A DNA stretch of 64,000 nucleotides from Sva-07 sp963716235 (GTDB lineage Bacteria > Actinomycetota > Acidimicrobiia > Acidimicrobiales > Ilumatobacteraceae). Positions 51,595 to 61,702 of the stretch are shown piece by piece; position 1 is the stretch's first letter, and each line of letters opens with the position of its first letter. The DNA lies in the NCBI GenBank assembly GCA_963716235.1, contig CAVQTE010000035.1, forward strand, positions 1 to 64,000, read 5' to 3'. Below the pieces are notes generated by a model. It was not told the DNA's origin, did no database searches, and worked only from the letters and a program-made list of their open reading frames with translations. Position numbers and translations under genes: made by a program.

Positions 51595-51637
51595 GGGTGA
51601 ACAGGCTTCACCCCTTCGGCGATTCACCTGGGTGAAT
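51595..51637. promoter_or_regulatory. Paired palindromes with GGTGAA half-sites
   Basis: GGGTGAA-N5-TTCACCC (51595-51613) is followed by ATTCACC-TG-GGTGAAT (51622-51637). Four copies of GGTGAA/TTCACC lie in the 83-base gap between the small gene (-) and the LuxR-type regulator (+), right before the regulator's GTG. Candidate operator for autoregulation and for the ABC/MFS unit. Confidence 0.5.
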
Positions 51638-51655
51638 GCCCGCTAAGTTCGCCCG

Positions 51656-53857
51656 GTGGGCGAGCGGTCGAACACCAACCTGGCGGCCACCAAGCTGCGG
51701 CCGCCGGGGCCTCCGGCACGGCTCGTCGAACGCGCCCGCCTGGGCGCAGTGTTGGACGAGGCGGACGCCGGCGATGTGCCCCTCGTGCTGGTCAGCGCGC
51801 CGGCCGGCTCCGGCAAGTCGACGCTCATGGCCGGGTGGGCGGCCGTCCACCCCGGCCCGGTGGCGTGGCTGCAACTGGAGGAGTCCGACGCCGACCCGGC
51901 CCGCTTCTGGGTCTCGGTCACTGCAGCGATCGGCCGCACGAACCCGGAGATCGCCGCCCGTCTGGAACCGTTGGTGGTCGGTTCGCTCGGGGCCGGGCAG
52001 GTGGTCGTGCCGGCGCTCGTCAACGAGATGGCGTCGATGACCGAGCGGCTCGTCGTCGTACTGGACGACTACCACCTCATCGACGACGCCGAGGTGCACC
52101 GGGACGTGGAGCGCCTCATCGACCTGTGCCCGCCGCAGCTCACGCTCGTGGTGATCACCCGCGCCGATCCTCCGTTCCGTCTCGGTCGGATGCGGGTCCG
52201 CGGGCGTGTTCGCGAGATCCGAGCCGGCGACCTCCGGTTCGACGCCTCTGAGGCCGCCGCCCTGCTGGGCACCACCGCTGAAGGGCTGGAGCCTCAGCGG
52301 CTCGACGACCTGTGCGAGCGCACCGAGGGTTGGGCCGCGGGGCTCGTACTCGCCGGGCTGTCGATGGAGCGCACCGACGACGCCGATCGCTTCGTCCGGA
52401 CGTTCCGGGGCGACGACCATCTCGTCGCCGGCTACCTCACGGACGAACTGCTCGCCGTCCTCGGCGAGGACGAGCGTCGCCGGATGGTGGAGGCGGCCGT
52501 GCTGCACCGGCTGTCGGGGCCATTGCTCGACGCGGTCACCGGCTCGGACGACGGTGCCTCCTGGCTCGAAGGGCTCGCCGCCAGGAACCAGCTCGTGATC
52601 CGACTCGACGCCGTGGGCGAGTGGTACCGGTACCACCACCTGTTCCGCGACATGCTCCTGCTCGAGGCGCGGCGTTCGATCGCCGACCGGTTGCCCGACC
52701 TGCACCGGCGCGCCGCCGCGTGGTTCGAGACCTCCGGCTACCCGGCCGCCGCCGTCGACCACCTGTTGGCCGCGGGCGATCGCGAGCAGGCGATGTACCT
52801 GATGCGGTTCGTCGGCCCGGACCTCCTGGGGAGCGGCCAGCTGCGGACGCTGCGCAACATTCTCGGGCAGTTGTCCGCCGGGGGCGAGCTCGACGCGATC
52901 TGCGCGGCGCTGTCCGGTTGGGATCATTACCTCACCGGCCGGTACGAGGCGGCCCAGCAACTCCTGGATCAAGCGACGGCCACGCTGCCGGCCGACGTGG
53001 ACCCGATGCGTCTCATGCCGTTGCGCATCAACCTCGCGCTCGGCAGGGGCGACGTCGCGACCGCGCTCGCCGGCGCGCGGGATGTCATCGCGGCGGGCGA
53101 GGTCGAGGCACGTCCCAGCGAGCTGGCGACGGCGACCGGGGCCGCGTTCACGTGGGCGGGACTGCCGGACGAGGCACGAGCGGCGCTCGCCATCGCACTG
53201 GTGCGCACCCAGGCCGAGCAGCGGGTCACGGCGCACGCCATGGCCCTCGTTGCAGCCGCCGTCGTCGAGTTCCACAGCGCCGACGACGCGGCCGCCTGCG
53301 CTGCGGCGCAACGCGCCCTCGACTTCGCCACGTCCTCGGGACTCGGCGAGTACCACGGCATCGCGCCGGCAGTCGCCATTCGGGCGGCGACGGGTCCGTC
53401 CGACGCGACGGCGACGGCCGACGCCGAGCGCGCCGTCGTGCTCGCCCGCCGAGCGACCACCATGCTGGGGCTGGTGTTCGTGCTGACCCTGGCCGCCGAG
53501 GTGCTCCTCCGGGAAGGGTCGGATCGCGGGCGCGAACTGCTCGACGAGGCGGGCCGCATGATCGACACCTGCCCCGACCCCGGCATCACCCTGCCGTTGC
53601 TGGAGCGAGTGGCTGCCAGGCACCGGGTCGCCCGATCACGACCCGTCCCGACAGCGGGCCTCGTGGAGCAACTGTCCGAGCGGGAGATGGCCGTACTGCG
53701 CTACCTGCCCTCGACCCTGTCGGTCCCTGAGATCGCACGCGAGCTCTACGTGTCGCCGAACACCGTGAAGACGCAGTGCAAGGCCATCTACCGGAAGCTC
53801 GCGGTCACCAGTCGACGCGCCGCCGTGCAAGTCGCCCGCGAGCGCCGGCTGCTCTGA
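51656..53857 (+). CDS. MalT/LAL-type LuxR family transcriptional regulator
   Basis: A 733-residue signal-transduction ATPase with a C-terminal LuxR helix-turn-helix. P-loop SAPAGSGKSTLMAGWA (47-62), Walker B LVVVLDDYHLIDD, then a TPR-like repeat middle (about 350-640) for ligand or protein binding, and SEREMAVLRYLPSTLSVPEIA with ELYVSPNTVKTQCKAIYRKL as the DNA-binding motif. It is divergent from the small-protein/ABC/MFS unit and likely controls it through the adjacent palindromes. Start GTG 51656. Inducer unknown. Confidence 0.9.
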   Translation: MGERSNTNLAATKLRPPGPPARLVERARLGAVLDEADAGDVPLVLVSAPAGSGKSTLMAGWAAVHPGPVAWLQLEESDADPARFWVSVTAAIGRTNPEIAARLEPLVVGSLGAGQVVVPALVNEMASMTERLVVVLDDYHLIDDAEVHRDVERLIDLCPPQLTLVVITRADPPFRLGRMRVRGRVREIRAGDLRFDASEAAALLGTTAEGLEPQRLDDLCERTEGWAAGLVLAGLSMERTDDADRFVRTFRGDDHLVAGYLTDELLAVLGEDERRRMVEAAVLHRLSGPLLDAVTGSDDGASWLEGLAARNQLVIRLDAVGEWYRYHHLFRDMLLLEARRSIADRLPDLHRRAAAWFETSGYPAAAVDHLLAAGDREQAMYLMRFVGPDLLGSGQLRTLRNILGQLSAGGELDAICAALSGWDHYLTGRYEAAQQLLDQATATLPADVDPMRLMPLRINLALGRGDVATALAGARDVIAAGEVEARPSELATATGAAFTWAGLPDEARAALAIALVRTQAEQRVTAHAMALVAAAVVEFHSADDAAACAAAQRALDFATSSGLGEYHGIAPAVAIRAATGPSDATATADAERAVVLARRATTMLGLVFVLTLAAEVLLREGSDRGRELLDEAGRMIDTCPDPGITLPLLERVAARHRVARSRPVPTAGLVEQLSEREMAVLRYLPSTLSVPEIARELYVSPNTVKTQCKAIYRKLAVTSRRAAVQVARERRLL

Positions 53858-53938
53858 TCGCCCGAACTCGGGGCCGGGGACGTTGTGCTCTGGCGCAGCA
53901 GCGGGGGGAGAGCATCCTTGTCATGGGAGGCTTTCGCC

Positions 53939-54826
53939 ATGCTCGAGTTCGACGGGGCGAGCAAGCGGTTCGGGTCTGTTGCCGCGCTCGATGGGTGCAC
54001 CTTCTCCGCCCGGCCGGGCCGAATCACCGGTTTCCTCGGCCCGAACGGTGCGGGGAAGACGACGGCCATGCGCACGGTGTTCGGGCTGGTTGAGCTCGAC
54101 GCCGGTGTGGTGCGTTGGCGGGGTGCGCCGATCGCCGCCGCCGAGCGGGCGCGGTTCGGCTACATGCCGGAGGAGCGCGGGTTGTACCCGCGCATGCGGG
54201 TACGGGACCAGTTGGTGTATCTCGGTGAGCTGTGTGGGCGGACGCGCCACGACGTTTCACAGAACGTCGACATCTGGCTGGAACGTCTCGGCCTCGCGGA
54301 TCGCGCCGGCGACCGCCTCGACGTGTTGTCGCACGGCAACCAGCAGCGCGTCCAGCTGATCGGGGCGTTGGTCAACGAGCCGGAGTTGTTGGTGCTCGAC
54401 GAGCCGTTCTCCGGCCTCGATCCCCTCGCCATGGGGGCGATGGCCGGATTGCTCGCGGAACTCACTGCGGCGGGCGCGACGGTGCTGTTCTCCAGTCATC
54501 AGCTCGACCTGGTCGAGGACCTCTGCGAGGACGTGGTGATCATCCACGACGGCCACATCGTGCGGGCCGGCGCGCTCGAAGAGCTTCGCACTGCAGTGAC
54601 GCAGCGGTACGTCGACATCTCCTACCGCGGGCGCGCGCCGGACTGGTCCACTCTCGCAGGCGCAGAAGTCATCGACGCCCGAGACGGACACGTCAGGTTG
54701 CGCGTCGACCGCGACATCGACCTGGTGGCCGTGGTCGCCGCGATCGACGACAGCACCGACCTCACCTCGTTCGCCTATCAGCCCCCGACGCTGTCGGAAC
54801 TGTTCCGAGAGGCGGTGGGGGCATGA
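53939..54826 (+). CDS. ABC exporter ATP-binding protein, Nat/drug type
   Basis: A 295-residue ATPase beginning MLEFDGASKRFGSVAALDG. GPNGAGKTTAMR (Walker A), the signature replaced by SHGNQQRVQLI, VLDEPFSGLDPLAM (Walker B) and SSHQLDLVEDLCED. The C-terminal 80 residues form an extension seen in Na+-efflux (NatA)-like and drug exporters. GGGAGG lies 8 bases before the ATG. It overlaps the permease ATG by four bases. Confidence 0.92.
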   Translation: MLEFDGASKRFGSVAALDGCTFSARPGRITGFLGPNGAGKTTAMRTVFGLVELDAGVVRWRGAPIAAAERARFGYMPEERGLYPRMRVRDQLVYLGELCGRTRHDVSQNVDIWLERLGLADRAGDRLDVLSHGNQQRVQLIGALVNEPELLVLDEPFSGLDPLAMGAMAGLLAELTAAGATVLFSSHQLDLVEDLCEDVVIIHDGHIVRAGALEELRTAVTQRYVDISYRGRAPDWSTLAGAEVIDARDGHVRLRVDRDIDLVAVVAAIDDSTDLTSFAYQPPTLSELFREAVGA

Positions 54827-56004
54827 GCGGCTGGGCGCAAACCTGGTTGGTTGCGGTGAGGGAGATGCGCGAACGAAGCCGGTCACGTGCCTTCCGAGCC
54901 TCGCTGCTGGTGATGCTCGTCGCGGTGGTCGGCGTGGTCGTCCTGCCATCGATGCTCGATACCGGAGCCGGCACGAAGGACGTCGGACTGGCCGGTTCCG
55001 TCCCGAGCGAGTTGCCGAGTGCGATCGAGGATCAGAGCGACGCTGTCGGGGTCACCGTACGGGTTCACCGCTACGACAACCTCGCAGCAGGCGAGGCCGC
55101 CGTCCGCGACGGCGACATCGACGTGCTCATCGTGGACGCCCAGCGACTCGAGTGGCGCAGCCGGACCGACGAGCAGCTCCAGGCGATCGCCACCGGCGCC
55201 ATCCAGGTGGTCGCCGTTCAGAACCGAGCGGCTGCGGCCGGCATCGAACCGGACACGCTGGCCGCCCTCGTCGTGCCGGTCCCCGTCGAGAACGTCGAGC
55301 TCGGCCTCGTGACTGGCCGCACCCCTGACGACGAGACCGCCGCCCTTGTCATGGCGGTGCTGCTCTTCCTGGCCATCACCACCTACGGCAGCCTCGTGTT
55401 GTCCGGCGTGGTGGAGGAAAAGACAAGCCGTGTGGTCGAGGTTCTGCTCGCCCGCGTGCCGGCCCGCAACCTCCTCGCCGGCAAGGTCGCCGGTATCGGC
55501 TTGCTCGGGCTCGGACAGGTCGCCGTGACGGCACTGGCCGCGGTAGCCGCCATGGCTCTGGTCGACTCCTTCGACGTCCCGGCCGCTCGTGGAAGCGTGA
55601 TCGGGTGGGCTGTGGTGTGGTTCGTGCTCGGCTACGCGCTCTACGCCATGGCCTACGGCACGCTCGGCTCGCTCGCGTCGCGTACCGAGGACGCTCAGAG
55701 CGTCGCTGGGCCAGTGACCGTCGTGTTGCTCGTCGCCTACTTCGCTTCCTTCGCCGCCATAGGGAGTCCGGACTCTCCGTGGGCCACGTTGCTCTCGTTC
55801 TTCCCGCCAACAGCGCCCCTGGTCATGCCCGAACGCATCGCCATGGGCGCCACGGCCTGGTGGGAGCCGGTCGCCGCCGCCGCTCTCACCGTCGCAGCCA
55901 TCGCAGCCCTCGTCCAGCTCGGCGGCTGGGTGTACGCCCGCGCCATCCTCCACACCGGGCCGACTCTCAAGTTGCGCGACATGTGGCACGACAACTCTCG
56001 ATGA
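54823..56004 (+). CDS. ABC exporter permease, NatB/ABC-2_3 type
   Basis: A 393-residue membrane protein: one N-terminal helix (ASLLVMLVAVVGVVVLPSML), a large outward-facing domain of about 150 residues, then five helices with EEKTSRVVEVLLARVPARNLLAGKVAGIG between them. This layout matches NatB-like ABC-2 permeases that expel Na+ or antimicrobial compounds. Its partner ATPase overlaps it upstream. Confidence 0.88.
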   Translation: MSGWAQTWLVAVREMRERSRSRAFRASLLVMLVAVVGVVVLPSMLDTGAGTKDVGLAGSVPSELPSAIEDQSDAVGVTVRVHRYDNLAAGEAAVRDGDIDVLIVDAQRLEWRSRTDEQLQAIATGAIQVVAVQNRAAAAGIEPDTLAALVVPVPVENVELGLVTGRTPDDETAALVMAVLLFLAITTYGSLVLSGVVEEKTSRVVEVLLARVPARNLLAGKVAGIGLLGLGQVAVTALAAVAAMALVDSFDVPAARGSVIGWAVVWFVLGYALYAMAYGTLGSLASRTEDAQSVAGPVTVVLLVAYFASFAAIGSPDSPWATLLSFFPPTAPLVMPERIAMGATAWWEPVAAAALTVAAIAALVQLGGWVYARAILHTGPTLKLRDMWHDNSR

Positions 56005-56119
56005 GCGGCCGATGAGGCCCGAGCCGAAGGAGAGTCCTCGGACAATTGACGAACAGCTTCGACGTGGGCGGGGACCTTCGGCCCTCCTGCAAGTCGACGG
56101 TGAGCGCGGAGAGTGGTCC

Positions 56120-56821
56120 ATGGTCGTGCTGCTGGAGGCCCGGGGTCTCGAGAAGTCATTCCGTACCGACGATGTCGAGCGCCCCGTGTTGCGGGGGCTG
56201 TCGCTCGAGGTCGACCGGGGCGAATGGGTGGCCGCCATGGGCCCGAGCGGGTGTGGCAAGTCGACGATGTTGCATCTGCTCGGCGGTCTCGATCTGCCAG
56301 ATGCCGGTTCGATCCGCCTCGGTGACGACGAGGTCACGGCACTCGCCGCTCCCGATCGCGCACGACTCCGCCGCCGACGCGTCGGCTACATCTTCCAGCA
56401 GTACAACCTGATCCCGCATCTCGACGTGGCCGCCAATGTCGAGCTCCCCCAGCGGCTGGCCGGCGCCTCGCGCCACGAGGCGCGCGCGAGGTCGATCGAG
56501 CTGCTCGACGCACTCGGCCTCGCCGGTCGCGAGCGGAACCTGCCGGGCACGCTGTCAGGTGGCGAGCAGCAGCGGGTGGCGATCGCGCGAGCGGTGGCCA
56601 ACCATCCTGACCTGCTGCTCGCGGACGAGCCGACCGGCGCCCTGGACAGCGAGTCTGCGGCGCTCGTGCTCGACCTGTTGCGCGCCCAGCACGACGCCGG
56701 TCAGACGATCGTGATGGTCACCCACGATCCCGATGTGGCGGCTGCGGCGGACCGGATCGTCCACGTCCTCGACGGGCAGATCGTCGTTCCCGAGGCGTTG
56801 AACGCAACGGGTGTGCCGTGA
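56120..56821 (+). CDS. LolD/MacB-type ABC ATPase
   Basis: A 233-residue ATPase. MGPSGCGKSTMLHLLGGLD (Walker A), FQQYNLIPHLDVAANVELP (Q-loop), TLSGGEQQRVAIARA (signature) and LLLADEPTGALDS (Walker B) place it with LolD/MacB/FtsE-like ATPases that drive FtsX-domain permeases. ATG 56120 follows GCGGAG. The stop overlaps the permease GTG by four bases. The substrate may be a lipoprotein, lipid or peptide. Confidence 0.92.
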   Translation: MVVLLEARGLEKSFRTDDVERPVLRGLSLEVDRGEWVAAMGPSGCGKSTMLHLLGGLDLPDAGSIRLGDDEVTALAAPDRARLRRRRVGYIFQQYNLIPHLDVAANVELPQRLAGASRHEARARSIELLDALGLAGRERNLPGTLSGGEQQRVAIARAVANHPDLLLADEPTGALDSESAALVLDLLRAQHDAGQTIVMVTHDPDVAAAADRIVHVLDGQIVVPEALNATGVP

Positions 56822-59098
56822 GCAGCGGGATCGGGGTGCTGGTCGGCGTGGGCCTGCGGGGACGCCGCCGTGCCGGTCTGATCGCGACGTTCGCTGTGCT
56901 CGTGCTCGCTGCGGTCGCGATCGCCGCCGGCCTCGTGGTGAGTCGCCAAGGTGCACAGCTGCTCGACGCGGTTGCCGACGACGCGAACGTCGCGCACCTC
57001 GTGCTCTACGGCGACCGCGACGCGATCGTGGCGGCTGCCGACGATCCCGAGGTCGTCGCGTGGTCGGGGCCGTTCGACGCGGTGGGCGGGATCGAGCTGC
57101 CGCTGCCCGACGAGGTGGTTCCGATCGAGGCGACCGCGCTCGACTCTCCCGACATCGCTGTCAATCATCCGCCGATTCGTTCCGGTCGCTGGGCCGCTGC
57201 CCCGGACGAGATCGTGCTCGACCACAGCGTCTCGGTCGATCTCGCGATCGACATCGGGGATCCGATCACATTGCGTCTCGGCGAGCGTGACCTGACGTTC
57301 TCCGTCGTCGGCACCGCTGTCAACTTCACCGACTGCTTCTACCCGCAGTGCGAACCCGGCCGCACGTGGGTGACCGAAGCTGGACTCGAGCGCCTCGCTC
57401 CGGGCGACACTGCCTACTCGGTGGGCTACCTCCGATTCGACGACCCGGCTTCCGCCGACCCGTTCGTCGAACGTCAGGCGGCCGCCGGGGTCGAGGGGAT
57501 CCGCGGCACGGATTCGTGGCTCGACACACGCGGTGACTTCCTCACGCTCGACCGGGTGTTCGGCTCGTTCGTGGCCGCGTTCGGTGTGTTCGTGCTGGTG
57601 GTGGCAGCCGTCATCATCGCCGGCTCGACGGCGATGCGGATCGTGACCCAGCGACGCGACATCGCCCTGATGGGAGCGATCGGGTCCACACCCCGCCAGA
57701 TCATGGTGGCCCTGCTCGTGGAGAACGTCGTCGTGGGACTGGTCGCAGGTGCGCTGGGTTGGTTCCTCGCCGGATTCCTCGCCCCGTCGCTCCAGGTCGG
57801 TATCGGTCGCACGCTCGGACCGCAGGATCCGAGCTGGTCGGTGTTCAGCCTCGCCGTCTGCCTGCTGATGATGGTGGGTCTGCTGGCCGTGGCCACGATC
57901 GTGCCGGCCCGTTCCGCGGCGCGGCGGCCGGTCACCGACGTGCTTCGCGACGTGCCGCCAGAACGCGTCAGCTGGCTCAATCGCCACGCCGGTCGGCTAC
58001 CCGGGAGGCTCTCGCTGCTCGGCGCCCAGGAGGCCGCGAGCCAGCCGGCGCGGGGTGGGTTGGCCACGCTCGCGATCAGTGTCGCGGTGATCGGAACCAT
58101 CGTGTCGATCGGGTTCATCTCGGCGATCGATCTCGTGACCACCGACGCGGCGAGAGCCGGGGACCCGTGGGATGTCGCCCTGTTCCCAGGCGGTGCCGAT
58201 CCCGACGATGGTCGAACAAGTGCTGGCCGACACCCCAGGGGTCGACCGGTGGTTCGACGACCTCGATCGACGGAGCACGTACCGCGACGGCGCCTTTCTT
58301 TCGGTGGCGACCGGCGGTGACCCCACAGCGGCCGCCTACCAGATCGCCGAAGGGCAACCGCTGCGATCACCCGGCGAGGCGATCGTGGGATACGGATTCA
58401 TGGAGCGGTTCGACGTGTCGGTGGGCGATCGCATCGAGTTCCTCGCCGGGCCCACTCCGATCAGCGTCGAGGTCGTCGGGTGGTACCGCGACACCGAGGA
58501 CAGCGGTGAGATCCTGCGGTACCGGTTCGAGGACCTGGCTGCTGTCGAACCCGGGGTCATCCCGGGGGTGTACCGCGTGTCGCTCACGCCTGGATCGGAC
58601 GCCGCTGCCGTTGCCGCTGCGCTGACCGATCGAGTCGGCCCGGACGCTCGGGTGGAGGTGCTCGACACCGGCAGGGCCGACATCGAGCCGCTGATGATGG
58701 TGCTTCGTTCCATTGCTGCCGTGCTGTTCCTCACCGCCGGCATCAACCTCCTCTCCACCTTGCTCACGTCGAGCCGCGAGTCGGCGCGGCGAACCGGCAT
58801 CGAGCTCTCCATCGGGTTCACCCCCGGCCAGTTGATCGGGCAGGGAGCGGTGGCCGGCGCGGTGCTCGGCCTGGTCGCCGCCGTGATCGGCGTGCCTCTC
58901 GGGCTGCTGGTGTTCCGGCTCCTCGCCGATGCGGTGAGCACCGGCATCGGTGTCGGCCCCGGCTGGATGCCCGCGCCGGGCCTGGGACTGGTCGTGATCA
59001 TCGTCGCAGTCGTCATCGTGCTGTCCGCGATGCTCGGGTCGGTCGCCGTGCGGCGGATTGCCACCCGCCCTGCCGCCGACCTCGTGCGGGGTGAGTGA
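56818..59098 (+). pseudogene. FtsX-domain ABC permease, frameshifted in the middle
   Basis: A permease of two FtsX domains with a large extracytoplasmic part, paired with the preceding ATPase. From GTG 56818 it reads to AARAGDPWDVALFPGGADP; at about 58201-58203 (CCC) the frame breaks and continues as PTMVEQVLADTPGVDRWF to the TGA at 59096. Removing one C restores a 759-residue protein. Helices lie at about 20-40, 255-275, 300-330, 345-365 and again near the C-terminus. So it is a recently damaged gene or an indel error; the two halves fit well together. Confidence 0.82.
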
Positions 59099-59370
59099 CC
59101 CAGCACGAAGTGACGGACGGCTCCGGTCTGGCAACGCGACCGACTCGACGGTTGATGTGAGGGTGACGCCGTGTGGTTGGCATTGCCGTCATCGAAGGGA
59201 GACCGCAACCCCGTGACCTCGACGGACATCGAGGAAGAACTAGGGCGGGGTCGCTGACGACCAGCACTCGAGCAGGGAGTTGAAGCGCCCCGGGTCTCCG
59301 GGAAGCGACCACACGCGGCGATGACCATGTGCTCTGTCGGGCACCGTGTGGACGCAACGAGACTGGTGGC
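59099..59370. other. 272-base non-coding gap
   Basis: I see no convincing gene, hairpin or operator here. The longest open stretches are short and lack a start with a ribosome binding site. It separates the FtsX permease from the P-type ATPase and should hold the latter's promoter. Confidence 0.6.
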
Positions 59371-61683
59371 GTGAGCGATCGAGTCGTTGCGGCGGTTCGT
59401 CACGCGTTGTTGCCGTTGGTGGCTATCGCGTTGGTGGTCGGAGTCGTCGCGTCGCTCGTCGGCGCTCAGGGTGTTGCCGTCGCGGTGTGGTCGGTGGCCT
59501 CGGGGGTCGTGGCCGTGGACCTGGTCGTCGTCACGATCGCACGGCTGCGTGAGGGGCGGGTGGCGGTCGACGTCGTGGCGTTGGTTGCCCTGCTGGGGTC
59601 GATGGTCATGGGCGAGGCGCTGGCGGGAGTGATCCTCGCGTTGATGGTGGCGTCGGGGGACGCGCTGGAGCAGTATGCGCATCGTCGGGCGGAGCGGTCG
59701 TTGTCGGAGCTGCTGTCGCTGGCACCGAAGACCGCCCACCGGTTGGTGGATGGCTCGTTCGAGACCGTTCCCGTCGACGAGGTCGTGCCGGATGAGGTGC
59801 TGCTCGTGAAGCCCGGCGAGGTCGTGCCGGCCGACGGCACCGTGCTGGAGTCAGCGGTGCTGGACGAGTCGGTGCTGACCGGCGAAGCGCAGTCGGTGCA
59901 GCGTGAGGTGGGCGAGTGGGCGCGCAGTGGGTCGCTGAATGCCGGCGGGGCGTTCCGGATGCGAGCGTCCGCGTCGGCGGCCGAGAGTTCCTACGCCGGG
60001 ATCGTCAGGCTCGTGCGATCCGCCGGTGTCGGCCGGGCACCGTTCGTGCGGTTGGCGGACCGATACGCCGTGATGTTCGTGCCCGCGGTGTTCCTGATCG
60101 CCGGGTGCACGTGGCTGGTGACGGGAGACTCGACGCGAGTGCTCGCGGTGCTGGTGGTCGCCACGCCGTGTCCGCTCGTGCTGGCGGCACCGGTGGCAGT
60201 GGTGTCCGGAATCGCCTGCGCTGCGCGCAACGGAGTGGTGGTCAAGGACGGCGCGGCGTTGGAGGCGATGGGGCAGACACACACGGTGCTGTTGGACAAG
60301 ACGGGCACGCTGACCGCTGGGCGCGCACATGTCGTCGCAGTGGTGACTGCGCCGGGCCACGAGGCGCGGGACGTGCTGGCCCTGGCGGCGTCGTTGGAGC
60401 AGGCGTCACCACACGTTCTGGCTGCCATGCTGGTGCGCGAGGCCCGTGATCGGGGGTTGACGATGGTCGAGCCCGCCGGCGTGATCGAGCAGCCGGGGAG
60501 CGGTGTGGGCGGAATCGTCGCGGGGCACCAGGTGTGGGTGGGCGTGCTCGCTTCGGTCAACGCCGAGGAACGGGCGCCGTGGCTGGGTGGCGCCGAGCGC
60601 CGGGCTCGACGGGAGGGCTGCAGCACGACGGTCGTTGTCGTCGACGGTGAACCGGTCGGGCTGATCCTGTTCACCGACGAGTTGCGTGCCGACACGTCGG
60701 CTGCGCTACGCGCCTTGCGGCGTGCCGGTGTGGATCGGGTGGTGATGGTGACCGGTGACCGGCTCGAGGTGGCGGAACCGATCGGGATGTCGTTGGGTAT
60801 CGATCAGGTCTTCGCCGATCGGACTCCGGCCGAGAAGCTCGACGTGGTGCGTGCCGAATCGTCGAAGCGGTCCGGGATCACCGTGATGGTCGGCGACGGT
60901 GTCAACGATGCGCCGGCTCTTGCCGCCGCCGATCTCGGGGTGGCGATGGGCGCCCGGGGTGCGACCGCGTCGTCGGAAGCGGCCGACGTGGTGTTGATCG
61001 TCGATCGACTGGATCGGTTGGCGGCTGGTGTCGTCATCGCCAAGCGGGCGCACGCGATCGCCCGTCAGAGTGTGTTGCTCGGCATGGGGCTGTCCTTGCT
61101 CGGGATGTGCGCCGCTGCGGTCGGGCTGCTCGCACCGGTTGGTGGTGCGGTCGCGCAGGAGGTGATCGACGTCTTGGCGATCGGCTCGGCGCTGCGGGCG
61201 CTCCGCCCGCCGCGGTCGCTGCGACACACAGGGTCGGTGCCCGATTCGTGGAACCGTCAGCTCGCGGGGGGACATGGACCGCTCAGACTGGTGCTCGAAG
61301 ACCTCCGGACGGTCGCGCTCGTCCTGGACAGCACCGACGAGGCGACCGCGCTGAGGTTGCTCCGCGAGGTCGCTGCGCGAATCTCCGAGGAGGTCGTTCC
61401 GCACGAGCGCGAGGACGAATCCCAGATCTATCCCGGCGTCGCCGAGCGCCTCGGTGGGATCGACCCGCTGGCTCCGATGAGCCGCACCCATCAGGAGATC
61501 TTCCATCTCGCCTCGCAGCTCGATCGGCTCGTCGACGATGCATCCGTCGATGGATTCGGCGACGAGGATCGCAGCGAGGCGCGCCGGATCCTCTACGCCC
61601 TCGATGCGATTCTCCGCCTGCACTTCGCGCAGGAAGAGGAGCTGCTGACGAGCATCAGCCTCGATGGTCCGCGCGAGCCGTGA
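59371..61683 (+). CDS. Heavy-metal P1B-type ATPase with C-terminal hemerythrin-like domain
   Basis: A 770-residue fusion. Residues 1-620 form a P1B ATPase: LTGEAQ (actuator), the membrane motif TPCPLVLAAP with Cys267, phosphorylated DKTGTLT (Asp309) and GDGVNDAPAL. There is no N-terminal metal-binding domain. The TPCPL form differs from CPC of Cu/Zn pumps, so the metal is uncertain. Residues about 630-770 resemble an HHE hemerythrin domain with His635, EVVPHEREDESQIYP, RTHQEIFH and LHFAQEEELL. The domain could sense iron or oxygen, or load the transported metal. GTG 59371 is the likely start. Confidence 0.85.
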   Translation: MSDRVVAAVRHALLPLVAIALVVGVVASLVGAQGVAVAVWSVASGVVAVDLVVVTIARLREGRVAVDVVALVALLGSMVMGEALAGVILALMVASGDALEQYAHRRAERSLSELLSLAPKTAHRLVDGSFETVPVDEVVPDEVLLVKPGEVVPADGTVLESAVLDESVLTGEAQSVQREVGEWARSGSLNAGGAFRMRASASAAESSYAGIVRLVRSAGVGRAPFVRLADRYAVMFVPAVFLIAGCTWLVTGDSTRVLAVLVVATPCPLVLAAPVAVVSGIACAARNGVVVKDGAALEAMGQTHTVLLDKTGTLTAGRAHVVAVVTAPGHEARDVLALAASLEQASPHVLAAMLVREARDRGLTMVEPAGVIEQPGSGVGGIVAGHQVWVGVLASVNAEERAPWLGGAERRARREGCSTTVVVVDGEPVGLILFTDELRADTSAALRALRRAGVDRVVMVTGDRLEVAEPIGMSLGIDQVFADRTPAEKLDVVRAESSKRSGITVMVGDGVNDAPALAAADLGVAMGARGATASSEAADVVLIVDRLDRLAAGVVIAKRAHAIARQSVLLGMGLSLLGMCAAAVGLLAPVGGAVAQEVIDVLAIGSALRALRPPRSLRHTGSVPDSWNRQLAGGHGPLRLVLEDLRTVALVLDSTDEATALRLLREVAARISEEVVPHEREDESQIYPGVAERLGGIDPLAPMSRTHQEIFHLASQLDRLVDDASVDGFGDEDRSEARRILYALDAILRLHFAQEEELLTSISLDGPREP

Positions 61684-61702
61684 GGGATGAGTCGCCGGGT
61701 CG

